Below are positions 45,821-55,745 of a stretch of 64,000 bases of DNA, piece by piece. A model generated the notes under the pieces. The model was given only the letters and a program-made list of their open reading frames with translations. It had not been told where the DNA came from and did not search any database. The DNA comes from Fonsecaea monophora (Eukaryota; Ascomycota; Eurotiomycetes; Chaetothyriales; Herpotrichiellaceae). The position numbers and the translations under genes are program-made. The stretch is taken from contig NW_019173964.1 in NCBI RefSeq assembly GCF_001642475.1, positions 221,318 through 285,317 of the forward strand. The letters run 5' to 3'. Numbering within the stretch: the first letter of the stretch is position 1; every line of letters begins with the position of its first letter.

Positions 45821-46557
45821 TTCTTACCAAAGAACTTGATTACTGGCTAGTAGTTGGACAATAGATATAAATGAGACGAGCGTGATGACTCGTGGGAAGT
45901 TGAGATTTTTCATCGTATCTCGACAATCCAGAGCTTTAAATGCATTTGCATCTCATGGAATACTCGCAGACGCTGTCTTTCCTCTGGTTGTGCGGTCTCA
46001 CACCTCTGTGTCCACTCGTATGGCACTGTTTTGAGGCAATTTGTTGTTTGGGGTAGCCGCTCCAGCTGTGACGCTACAGAGCGAGCCATGATCGGCGTTG
46101 CAGATTCCAGATACAGAACACAATGTCTCAAGGGGTTTAAAAGTGGGTGAGCTGGTCTCTTTTTGGGCTGTGCGCATTGAATACTGATCGATACGCAGGG
46201 TGCTGACGCAACCATGGGACCGTCAGCAAAAGTGACCATGGAGGCTATGTGGGCACCAGGGATTGGAGGATGCTACCAGAGATGGCCATCAGCTGATATT
46301 GGTTCTGGTTGTGACTTCTGGTCCGCCGTATTAGTAGGGTCGGCTGTAAGATAGAAATATGCAATTATTTGTCAGCTTTTCAACACACGTGACTCGTAGT
46401 CAGGCAGTCAGGTTTTGCTGCAACGACTTCGTCCTCTTTCTATACGAAATCCACCACATTCAACTACCTCGCTGTCCATCTACTTGTAGTACTTACAAAG
46501 GTTTCTTTCCACTAGCGGAAGAGAAGCTAGTCTCCACACCTTCTGATCACCCTGATC
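45821..46557. promoter_or_regulatory. Divergent promoter region
   Basis: Shared upstream region of the 222-residue protein gene (minus) and the bZIP gene (plus). No further gene is visible; elements are not assigned. Confidence 0.4.
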
Positions 46558-47484
46558 ATGGAGACCCCACCCGCAGATGTCCAGCCACCTGTGGGTGATC
46601 AAGACAATTGGCACGGTGTCGAGGACGCAAAGACGAGAAAGCGTATACAAGACAAGCTAGCTCAACGTGCAAGACGTAGGTATCCTTCAACCTCCTAGGT
46701 TCGCCAGGAACCTGTAGTGTCGCACCGCTTTACATTTTCCCTCGAATCGAGCTGTTCGTCTTTTTGTCTCTTGCTTGTGGCCGGTGATGCAATAACCTGG
46801 AACTCGATGTACTTGTTCAAGTTATCCCAAGCTCCTGCTTCTGCTTTGTCTGTCGCTTGATGCGCAGTACTCATGCTAATTCCTGTTCCAGGCAAACGAA
46901 TTCGAGCGGCCAAACAGGATACACACGAGATGGATCACACAAGTCGTGCCACGCAAACAGAAGACCGTACCCCCTCCAGCCTTGACGTCCTTGCTCAGGT
47001 TGGATCTCAAATCAGTGTTGCCACCATGGCATGCTTCGAGAACTTTACAGCTTCCTCGACGGGGCACACGAGTCCATCACCTCAATCCTCAATAGCTGCG
47101 CATACTACCAACCTCAGCTATGAGATTCGTCCCTCACCCACCGTGTTCAGCGCCTTGTTTATCAACGGCATGATTCTAGGCTTGAAAGCTTGCTCGGCTG
47201 TTCCGGCACTATCCCCCCCTGCTTCTTCCACCGTGCCACTATCATTACAACCCACGCCGACTCAACTGCTCACGATTCATCAACCGGGCATAGACAGATT
47301 TCCCTTTTCCAAATTGCGAGATAACCTCATCAATATGTGTGCCGTCATTGACGAAGAAGAATTCACCCGAGACCTATTCACTATGCCAAGCTTCAACATC
47401 GTGCCTGGCCTCGCCTCGTGGGATCCTAAAGCCTGGAAGATTGAGAGTTATTTTGCCGTCAAATGGGGCTTCCTGTTCTATTGA
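46558..47484 (+). CDS. bZIP-type transcription factor with DUF3425 domain (236 aa)
   Basis: Exon 1 46558-46675 and exon 2 46892-47484, with a 216-bp intron (GTAGGT donor, GCTAATTCC branch, TTCCAG). The phase-1 junction restores an Arg and cuts the basic region in half: exon 1 ends DAKTRKRIQDKLAQRARR, exon 2 continues KRIRAAK. This matches the bZIP basic-region wording of fungal DUF3425 regulators; a leucine zipper is not evident, as is common in this group. The C-terminal DUF3425 block includes FPFSKLRDNLINMCAVI and SWDPKAWKIESYFAVKWGFL. The protein ends right after that motif, shorter than many relatives. Nuclear regulator of unknown targets. Confidence 0.85.
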
Positions 47485-47616
47485 GGACCCATTTCTTAGG
47501 CCGACACGTGAAGCTCAAGTTCGATACCGGCACATCTTCTGTAAGTTAATGTCCGGACTGGTCAAATGTGTCATTTTTTTGGTTCTTCGACCTCAGTTTA
47601 ACCCCCTTCCACTATC

Positions 47617-48470
47617 TTAATACTTTTCCGCAACGCTCAGAATCCAGTCGACCACTACCTCGGGCTGGCCAGCCATGGGGCAGTGATCTGCCTTGATACT
47701 CGTCACATCAACCTTCCTCCCGCTCTCCTTCTCAATCCGGTCAATCCCTTCTCTCTGAACGTTTGCTGGGATGCACAGGTCCTTTTCGCAGAGCAAATAC
47801 GACACTGGGATGTCTTTGTACCCAGCATGGGTCAATTCGCCAACGAAACTAAGAGCGGAGTGCCTGGGGAACTTCCTTATCCAGGCGGCACCTTCTTCAA
47901 GGGGAAGATCGGAAAATACGATAGCTGCTGATGCTTCGGCCGGATCATGATACATCCAGCCGTTCTCCTGTTTTCATGGTGCATTTCAGCAGAGGGAGCT
48001 TCAAGACAACAGGAAACAGAATGGTGGAAACTTACATCAACCTTCAAGTCCAATTGCTGCTCTTTGGGAACATCTCCCAGAACATCCTTTGCTGTCTGCC
48101 CAATAGCTGGCACCAGAGCCGTCATGTACGCCAAATTCACAATCCCGCCCTTCTTTCCCTGTTTCTGCCTTTCTTCTTTACTCAATCCCTTGGTGCTCTC
48201 TGTCACAGGGACGCCTCCATACGAATGACTAACGAGGATCACGTCCTTTCCTTGGTCTGCGAGCTTCTCGACCTCCTTGGCGATGAAGCTGGCGTCGTCA
48301 TACATGGTTGGTGGTGCTCCTTCCCGAGGTTTTCCGCTTGCAATGCCCACACTTGGCTTGTGAAGGCCTTTTATTTCGTACCCTTTTGCGGCTATGGGGT
48401 TGATGACTGTGTCATAGAACTCGGGCAGGGCGAAGGAACCCGGGACAAGGAGAATTGATGGCTTCGACAT
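47617..48470 (-). CDS. Alpha/beta hydrolase (261 aa)
   Basis: Exons 48470-48036 and 47967-47617 with a 68-bp intron (GTAAGT donor). Start MSKPSILLVPGSFALPEFYD gives the oxyanion-hole strand; nucleophile elbow SHSYGG puts the catalytic Ser at about residue 83; EKDLCIP gives the acid at about Asp208, and ADHCPM the His at about 240. Typical of the salicylate-esterase/AB-hydrolase family found widely in fungi and bacteria, with many roles in secondary metabolism or detoxification. No signal peptide. Substrate unknown. Co-located with a bZIP regulator on the opposite strand, tail to tail. Confidence 0.9.
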
Positions 48471-48823
48471 TCTGCTTGAGATTGAAGGTTTGGTGTGAAA
48501 ATACTGTGTCCTTGCTCGGTTTTTTGTTGTGCGAGTCTTGTTGAAGCCTTTGGTAGCGGTGCGACGATTCCTTCATTTATACCTTGCCATCTCCCAACTC
48601 TTCACCCGAACGGACGGACAATAGACCTTGGACCTGACCTTGATTTGAAATTGCTGGTCTAACTTCTGACCTATATCTACGCTTTCCTGGCTGATTCTGG
48701 ACTGCTTGCCTTGTTTCTGACTGTCAGAAAAGCGGGCCGGCAGATACCTTATTGGACCATGTTCAAGCGGATAGCCGTGGCTAAACTTGAGGCTCACTAG
48801 GCCTGACCTTGAGCATCAGAAGC

Positions 48824-48884
48824 AGGAATTTCGACGTCGGAATCTCGACAAGAGCACCTTCCATTTCCATTTTTGGACCTGAGC
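48824..48884. repeat. Dispersed repeat piece A, left copy
   Basis: About 60 bp (beginning AGGAATTTCGACGTCGGAAT) match 62010-62070 in the same orientation: 25 of the first 27 positions are identical and most later differences are transitions. These two copies bracket the ankyrin/NLR-like island. Confidence 0.75.
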
Positions 48885-48958
48885 ACGACCTGAGCGTCAC
48901 CGCCTCAACCTGAGCAAGTCCGGCACGTGACTGATTACGTTGTTCAATCAGCCTGAGC

Positions 48959-48991
48959 AACGGGTCAGTCGTGCCCATATCTGGGCCAGGG
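48959..48991. repeat. Dispersed repeat piece B, copy 2
   Basis: Matches 22692-22724 at 29 of 33 positions, all differences transitions. It lies about 75 bp after piece A, so A and B may be parts of one old mobile element. Confidence 0.7.
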
Positions 48992-49242
48992 GCCCTGTAA
49001 CTGGCACCCGCCAGTAATTGCCAATTTACCTCCGAGCAATGTCTCCTGCGTGCGGACTAGGATCAACTAGATAAGTTTTAGACCCAGGGGGTGATTTGTG
49101 CGTGTACACCCTAGTTGGCGAGAACCCGGAATAGTTATCCAATACAACGCCCGGCTCGAATGGACACCAAACACACACAGACAAAACATAAGTAGAGAAA
49201 GGCAGCCCATCTTCCACCTCCCGGCCTTCCCCTTTTACTTCT

Positions 49243-52200
49243 TTAATCGTTATCAAGCCAGTGACAGAGCGATCGGACGAGTTTCTCCAACTCACCCAAT
49301 TTACGCTCACGATCGATCTCGTTGTTGATCCGCTCAGCCACCTCTCCAAAGGTACTCCAGACAGGGAGAAACTTGGGGTCGGTGTTGGGTCGGCGATTGT
49401 TGTTGTTATTAAACGCCCTACGCATGTTTCCGGAATCTTTCAGCCCGCGGGCCCATTCGTCAAAGGTGTCGTATTCTTTTGGTTCCGTTCGAATCGGTTT
49501 GTAGCGGGCTCGCATCATGTTGTTCATGTACATGATCAGCGAGGCGAAGCCGGCGGCGAGCGCGGTCGACACGGACGAGCCGTTGTGGTACTGTACTGTC
49601 TTACCCGAGCGAGGATTCCATTCTTCGGCGACCTGGTTGCCGGGGAAGTAGTAAGTCATGGACTTTGGGTCTTCAGATTCAGGGTCACGCTGGCCCTTGT
49701 TCAGAGCTGCGCCGATCCGGAAGATATAATCTGGCGCTCGGCTGAAGGGAAGCGAGTCCTTCCCCAATATCTTGATGTCGTCTGCGGCTGAGCAGAACAT
49801 GAGGATCTTGGCTTCCCTTGCCCGGTCAATAGCCGTCTGCAGAGCATTGATGGCGATTTCCTGGGGTGACTTGATCTCGTCTTTGCCACTCTTGTCGTTC
49901 TGATTGCTGGATGATGCTGACTGTTTCTGTGCAAGGTTCCTGATGGTCCACGACATGGAGATGATGTCTGCCTGGCGGAGAATCGCACCCTCAATTGCTT
50001 TTGCTGCACTCCCCGCGTTGATGGTGCGAACTTCTCCATCGGGGTGGTGCCACTTGCTGTCGTGAATCCTCATGACGTCGAGCGAAACCCAGGGATTGAT
50101 GCGGACAATCATATTGGCCATGATGGTGCCGTGTCCGTTGGTAGATTCGTGCCACGGTTTTTCCATTCTTTTACTCGGAGGGCAGTAGCTCAGCCCTGAC
50201 GCCTTCACGACTTTGCCGTATGTATCCAGATTGCTGAGATCAACGCCGTCATCTATCAATGCCACCTGTGCAAGGATAAGTATGTAACATGGTCGCGGCT
50301 TGCAAGGAGGTCCAGAGGTAGCAAAGGGTGATTTTCTGAGCATGGTCACCACATACCTTTATGCGTTGAGGCTCCGGAGCCTTGTCACCGAGCAGACCAT
50401 GAAGAGAAGACAATGTATGTCTAAACTTCACCATTGTTTCCACCCAATCGTGTTGGGGAGCACCCTGTGACCCTCCAGCGGTAGCGTGACCATCGTCATC
50501 CAATTTGGAGCCCACTGGAAAGCCTTCCATATAAAGCCTATGCTCAACTTTGACTTTCTCTTCTGTCCGTTCTTTGATCTCCTTTTTGAAATTCTCGATC
50601 ATTTTAATCATTCTCTCGCGGCTCTCAATACCCTAGTGACGAGACGAAAAAGTTCAGCCATGTTGTGGCTCTGAATGGCACGTGTGGAAAACTCGCGGAC
50701 AAGCTTCAAACTCGAGAGGCTGGATATGAACGTACCGGAGTTGCGTGAAGAATGACAGTCTTCAATTTCCCCTGTGATACTCGATGCAACAGCGGGATTC
50801 CCTCTGCACAGGCCCATGCTGTGAGTACGGTCTTGTTTCCACTCCAATATAGGTTGACCTGTACCACCTCAGGCGCAGCAAATCGAATGACATCGATACT
50901 CAAGTCGATTTTTTTCCAGTCCCTAACTCGTAGTGAGCACGCTCCGATGCCTTTTTTAGGCAGGGATTGGATGAAACGCCACATACCAGAGTTCCACCTT
51001 GATGGCCTCTTTCCTAGTATTTCCGCTCCCAAAGAACTCTTGGCCGAGAATAGCCCTTTCGATTGCAGCATCAGTGTGGGCCGGCACATCTGGGTCTCTG
51101 TCCTCCACATGCAATCGTAAGATATTGCGCACATCCACAGACACCAGCTTATCAAAGACTGATACTAATGAACTATGTCCCAGGCATGGATTCTCTTGTT
51201 GCGAGCCGCCATCTTGCTTAGGTGTGCTTGCCTTGTCCTGTACGTGGCTCAAAGCGGGTATATTGACGTAGGATAGTGTGTCTTCAAATTTACTCGCTGA
51301 CAACTTCTCGATCAGGTCGCAGACTTGATCGACGCTCTTCAATCGGTGGTTTGTAGCATCAAAGTACAGGTTCTTGTCTAGAGTGATTGGTGGGTTAGAA
51401 TTGAGACCAGCGACTTCGAGAGGCACGACATGCGATCGTCCCCCAGATCTGGTTTAAGTCTTGTATAACGTTGACCCTAAATGGAGACTTACCTGAGGCC
51501 ACTTTACCATAGAGTAGTTCTTTCGCTTCCATTTCTGACCTTGTGCGAATGTAATGGAGTTTGAGAAATTCCCGGATCTCCTCTGCCACTGCCCCCGCGT
51601 CTTTAGTATTTGCGTTTGATCTTGACGGGGCACTTTGTTTCTCATTCTCAGGAATTTGGGTCTTGGGTAAAAGAATTGGCTGAGTCGCAAAGCCTGATGG
51701 CACCTCAGCGAGAATGTGTTCAAAAGTAAGTGTCTTTTGCCTGGCCAAAGGTTCAGGAGGAGTATTGTTTGCATTCAATGAAGCAGGATATGCTTTAGCG
51801 GTTGTAGGGGTTGGTTCAGCAGCCGTCGGAGGGATAACGCGAGATCCTGGGTAGCTCTGATTCAGTTTCTTAGTTCCAGGTGCTGTCGTCGGCTTTTCTC
51901 TCCGCTGTGGCTGCAATATGGAGCCCGTGGGTTGAACTTCCGAGACGCCCTGATATTCAGTTGGCGCAATTGCTCCAGGCATTTTTGCTCCCTTTTCCAG
52001 TGGCTGTGGCGGATCCGTCTCAGCATCGTTGTTTATCTCGCGGATCGCTTCTGGTTCTTTGATCTCCTTGGTCTCCTTGGCCCCGGACGTAGTGTCTTTC
52101 TTTGGAAGCTTAATGATCGACTTCTCTTCGCGAGGCGGCTTTTTATTCTCCCCAATCCATTCCTTCTTGGTGCGCAGGAAGTAAAGATAGGGTGACTCAT

Positions 52201-53095
52201 TCTTCAAATTGAACTCATTGGCAGGCATCTGCTTCCGGAGTTGGTCGCTTCGGAGGATCAAATGCTTGACTATTCTGCCATAATTCTCTGCCTTTGATTT
52301 CATAGAGCATAATTCATAGTCAAGGGCGTAGTGGACAGGAGTATTCCCCTCTTTGTCAATTGCGGCGATAGTCTTAGCCTTGGCATTCTTGACAAACTGC
52401 GCGAGTATTTTAAGAGTATTTGTCAGGGACGGTCTCTTGGGTTGCACGACTTGCATTTTCTGTCTGGTCCTCGGAACTTTATGTATGACTTTGTGCAATT
52501 GGACCTTAAAAGCATAGTGAAGGCAATTCGACTGGGCCGCATCTCGAGCATCAAGCAGGTCTGGCAATTTACCGGGGGCAAGGGCCAGAATATAATCAAT
52601 GAATTTGTCGTTGTCGAAATTCATTGCCACCTTTAAAATTGGGTCTTCCTCTGAAAGTTTTGTTTCGGTGGTCAAAGAAGTGTTCTCTCGGGGCTGGAGA
52701 AGATAGAGGATGACCTTTTTAAGAATGTTATCCGGTACATTTTTGAAGTCGTTCGCTTTGAGATTCTTCGCCAACATGTGGAGAATTGTGGGCGTTGTTT
52801 TCTCGCGCTCATCTCGCCCCTTCAACACCTCCTTCTTGTAGTCCTCCAGAAGGTCGGTATGTGGATCACCAGACTCGTCCCATCGCGCCTTGCCTGTCGC
52901 TAGTAGCTCCATGACCTCCTTCCATCTCTCTTCCCAGCTTTGCGCCAGAAACCTTGTCTCTTCATTAGGCACGTCTGTAAGTGCTTTCGCTGTGATCTCT
53001 CCTCCCTCACCCTCACCCAGCTCGTCGACATCTTCATCACTGCTCTCTGAATCGATACCGTTCAAGCTGTCATCCAAACTCACTTCATCCTCCAT
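49243..53095 (-). CDS. Ankyrin-like/subtilisin (S8) intracellular protease, NLR-effector type (1159 aa)
   Basis: Five exons: 53095-51493, 51377-50987, 50922-50736, 50632-50357 and 50265-49243; introns of 115, 64, 103 and 91 bp; total 3480 nt closes in frame. N-terminal acidic region, then ankyrin-like helices at about residues 100-330 (LLDARDAAQSNCLHYAFK, DKEGNTPVHYALD), a Pro/Glu-rich disordered linker, a middle domain (about 535-730), a basic coiled coil (MIKMIENFKKEIKERTEEK) and a C-terminal peptidase S8 domain. The triad is complete: Asp824 (VALIDDGVD), His864 (NGHGTIMANM), Ser1050 (NGSSVSTALAAG). There is no signal or propeptide, so it acts inside the cell. Fungal NLR-related systems are known to use subtilase modules as effectors; here protease and ankyrin part are in one chain. 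The catalytic mechanism is supported; role in non-self response is inference. Confidence 0.88.
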
Positions 53096-53870
53096 TGAGT
53101 GATCTTGCTGATCGCCACAATGCAAAGCTGATATAATAAAAGCAGTTACCAAGGCGGTGAGGGAGAGCGCAACGGACGAAGAAGGGAATTAGACTAGGTC
53201 AAGTCGTAGAGCTGCTTACTTGTCCCCACTCGAGAGGCACTGGCCACAGCCTTGAGAAGTCAAAGATGCGAGCCAGAAGTGTGACTTGAACTTTCCGTGC
53301 CCACAAGAAGAGACTGAAAATTCTCCAGAAAAGCTGAGGATGAAGGATAATGCGAATTCGACAGACGAGGCGTGTACAGTGCTGTAAAGGATGGGTGGAT
53401 GGGGGTTGGCGAAATGGTCACTCCGAGGCTTCACGCTTCAGGCTTCAACTGATCAGTGAGACGACCTTCGTTTCCGGCCCCTCGAAGAGACTGGCGAGTG
53501 GGAGAGGTGGCAGAAGGGTGGGTTGCGTGTGCGCCAGTGCTTGAGGCATGTGCAGTAACACGGCGCATCGTCACGCGATCGCATTTATGCTTGTCGACTG
53601 GCTCGTGAGGCTATTGTTGCAGGTGGCTTGCTTAGCTACATGACAGTTGTCGAACACCGCTGCGCTACGGGTGGAGGTGGAATGATAGAGGGGCGGAAAG
53701 GTGGTGGAGGAAAAGTGAGGAGGGGAATGACTACCCAAGGACGGTATAGCTGCAATTCGTAATTCTGCATGAGAGCCAGAGCCCCTCCAGCTCGTTGCAC
53801 CCTCTACCGTGTGCCGGTGCGGTGCTTTGGGTAACACGGCACCAGCCTCGACCTCCGCAGTGGCCCTCCT
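53096..53870. other. Promoter of the ankyrin-subtilase gene
   Basis: Lies between the subtilase gene's start and the 3' end of the next minus-strand gene. Purine-rich stretches near 53690-53720. No gene; short frames are shadows. Confidence 0.5.
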
Positions 53871-54868
53871 CTACTTCCTTCCCTTCACAGCTTCATCATA
53901 TTGTGTGTACAAGGTACATCCCCACAACTTCTCAAACTGGGTAGCTGCGAGGTTTTCCCTTACAATTTCCACGCTGGGGTCGGTCTCGTTAACGGGATCC
54001 TCCCCGATGCTGAACACAATCGGGTCATCCGGAGGCCTATTGGAAAACAAAGACGCTACCATGGTCGAGAAAGCAGGTGTCACCGTGATATAAGGAACAC
54101 ACTCGAAGTCCGCGTCGTCGGGTCGCTGGAGCAGAATGCACGCAGTGAATTTGTTGGGGATGCCACTCGACTGCGATTTGTTTTCCGACAGGAAGAAGCG
54201 AGCCTGGAAGAAGTCACCCCAGTCCGGGTCTTGAGGGTTATCTCCCGAGACAACTGTGTGATGCTTCGATTCCTTGTCAATCGACCCTTTCCACGTCATG
54301 TTAACTCCGGGATCGATGGCGGCAAACTTGGGTGCTATTCCCGCCCCCCACTCTGATGTATCCTTCTGGGTTGTCTCCTCCATCTTGTACAGTCCCTGCG
54401 GCCAGACATGTTTCACGGACGGACCGCCAGGCTTTCCCTCCCTCGGGCGGAACTCGAAGGTAATGTCAGCTTCTTTGATGCGCTTCCCTCGGTACGAATT
54501 GAACTTGAACTCGTAGACGAGAAGTGTTGCCGGTTTCTGCGTAGAGGGTCCCATTGTGCCGTGGATCATGACTTTGGCGTTGCAAGACACCGTGAAGACA
54601 GGCTTCCTTCCTGACCCTCCCCGAATGACTGAGACTGCCGCCCGCTGGCGTTGGCCTGGACGATTGCGGACATGGTATCCTAGTGGTGACTGTCAGTTTT
54701 CGACTAGCTCAGTCTAGGTGAGGCGTAATGTGAGCGAAACAGATTTGAACAGCGTTTACCTCCAGGCTGGTCTTGTAAGGTCAGGGCAAGACTAAAGAAT
54801 GTAGGACCGACGGAGTTGCCCTCCTCTTCTTCCTCCTCTTCACTCAGCCAAATCTGGTCCTCATCCAT
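53871..54868 (-). CDS. Unknown protein in the ankyrin/NLR-like island (305 aa)
   Basis: Exons 54868-54760 and 54679-53871, intron 80 bp (GTAAAC donor, CACTAG acceptor); total 918 nt closes in frame. N-terminus MDEDQIWLSEEEEEEEGN is very acidic; the body reads as a beta-rich domain (ATLLVYEFKFNSYRGKRIKE, DITFEFRPREGKP, PGVNMTWKGSIDKES, YITVTPAFSTMV) with a C-terminal LAATQFEKLWGCTLYTQ. No signal or membrane segment, and no family I can name. It is co-oriented with the subtilase gene and divergent from the large ankyrin gene, so it may share regulation with them. Function not inferred. Confidence 0.82.
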
Positions 54869-55745
54869 GGAATATATGCGAGAGGAAGGACAGCGCAAGG
54901 CTTCTAGAGGAGGTCTATATAAGGACTAGGTTACAGCCACACCAGCGTGAATCGAGCAGGTTTCCGCGTTCGGTCTAAGAGACGGGTGTAATGGGTCAGA
55001 GGTATAATGTACCCACTCGGTGCAGAGGATCCAGCTGCTCAACTAGTGCCGTGCCACCAGAATATGATGTCTGCCCCTCTCCTCCAGCTCAGGTCAGAGT
55101 GCACAGGGACCTACTTTCACGTTTTCTCCCAATCATGATCTGCGCATCCACGCTACGACTCTTCTGGAGTGAGGTTGGGCATCAACAGCGGTTCGGCGGC
55201 CTGAGGCGCCCCTGAGAAACACAAGTTCCCTCCTCGTGCAGTAGTTAGTTTGATTTCTGTCGCACTGCACTGTCTTGGCCTCCAGCATCTGATTGATCTG
55301 GATGCAAGGGATGCCCTCGACTGGTCTCTGCCAATCCCTGTCAGGGATCTTCCGAGGGCCGAAGGCGCGAAATGAGTAAGAAAGTGGTACTCCGTACTGG
55401 TTAGGCTAGTTAATGCTCTTCATGCCTCCTCTCTCCCCCGACGGGACCTCTGGCTGGTTCCAGACTTGAATCGCCACAGTAATTGCCTAAAACCGTAAAC
55501 AACCTGCACGAAACTTGAACCAGCACTCCCTATGTCGGTTGAATCACGATGCGCATCCTGTGCCTACTCCGGTTGATGGCAGTTCATGCCTGCAGCCTTC
55601 TCAGCCGCCTCCAGATTATTCCGTGCAGGCCCATCCCATCGTCACGCTGAACGAAGTCTAACCGTCACAATCAATTTCCTTCGTCCCTGTACTACGTACC
55701 CGACAGCAAAATTCCCGTACTTGCACGTTTTCTCCACCTCTGGTC
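54869..55745. promoter_or_regulatory. Divergent promoter of the NLR-like island
   Basis: An 877-bp interval separates the 305-residue unknown (minus) and the 1846-residue ankyrin protein (plus); both promoters must lie here. No gene is visible. A shared element for coordinated control is possible but not identifiable by eye. Confidence 0.5.

Larger units (their letters stand above)
48471..49242. other. Intergenic region containing dispersed repeat pieces
   Basis: Between the hydrolase (minus) and the ankyrin-subtilase gene (minus). The 48570-49000 part is a repeat-like patchwork of GACCTGAGC/CCTGAGCA phrases with piece A (48824-48884) and piece B (48959-48991). No gene. Confidence 0.6.

Noticed and set aside
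50986..51492. Shorter first intron in the ankyrin-subtilase gene, ending at the CCAG at 51446-51449
   Set aside because: That acceptor puts exon 2 out of frame and reaches a stop; the acceptor at 51378-51379 with a CTAAC branch joins in frame and closes the gene.
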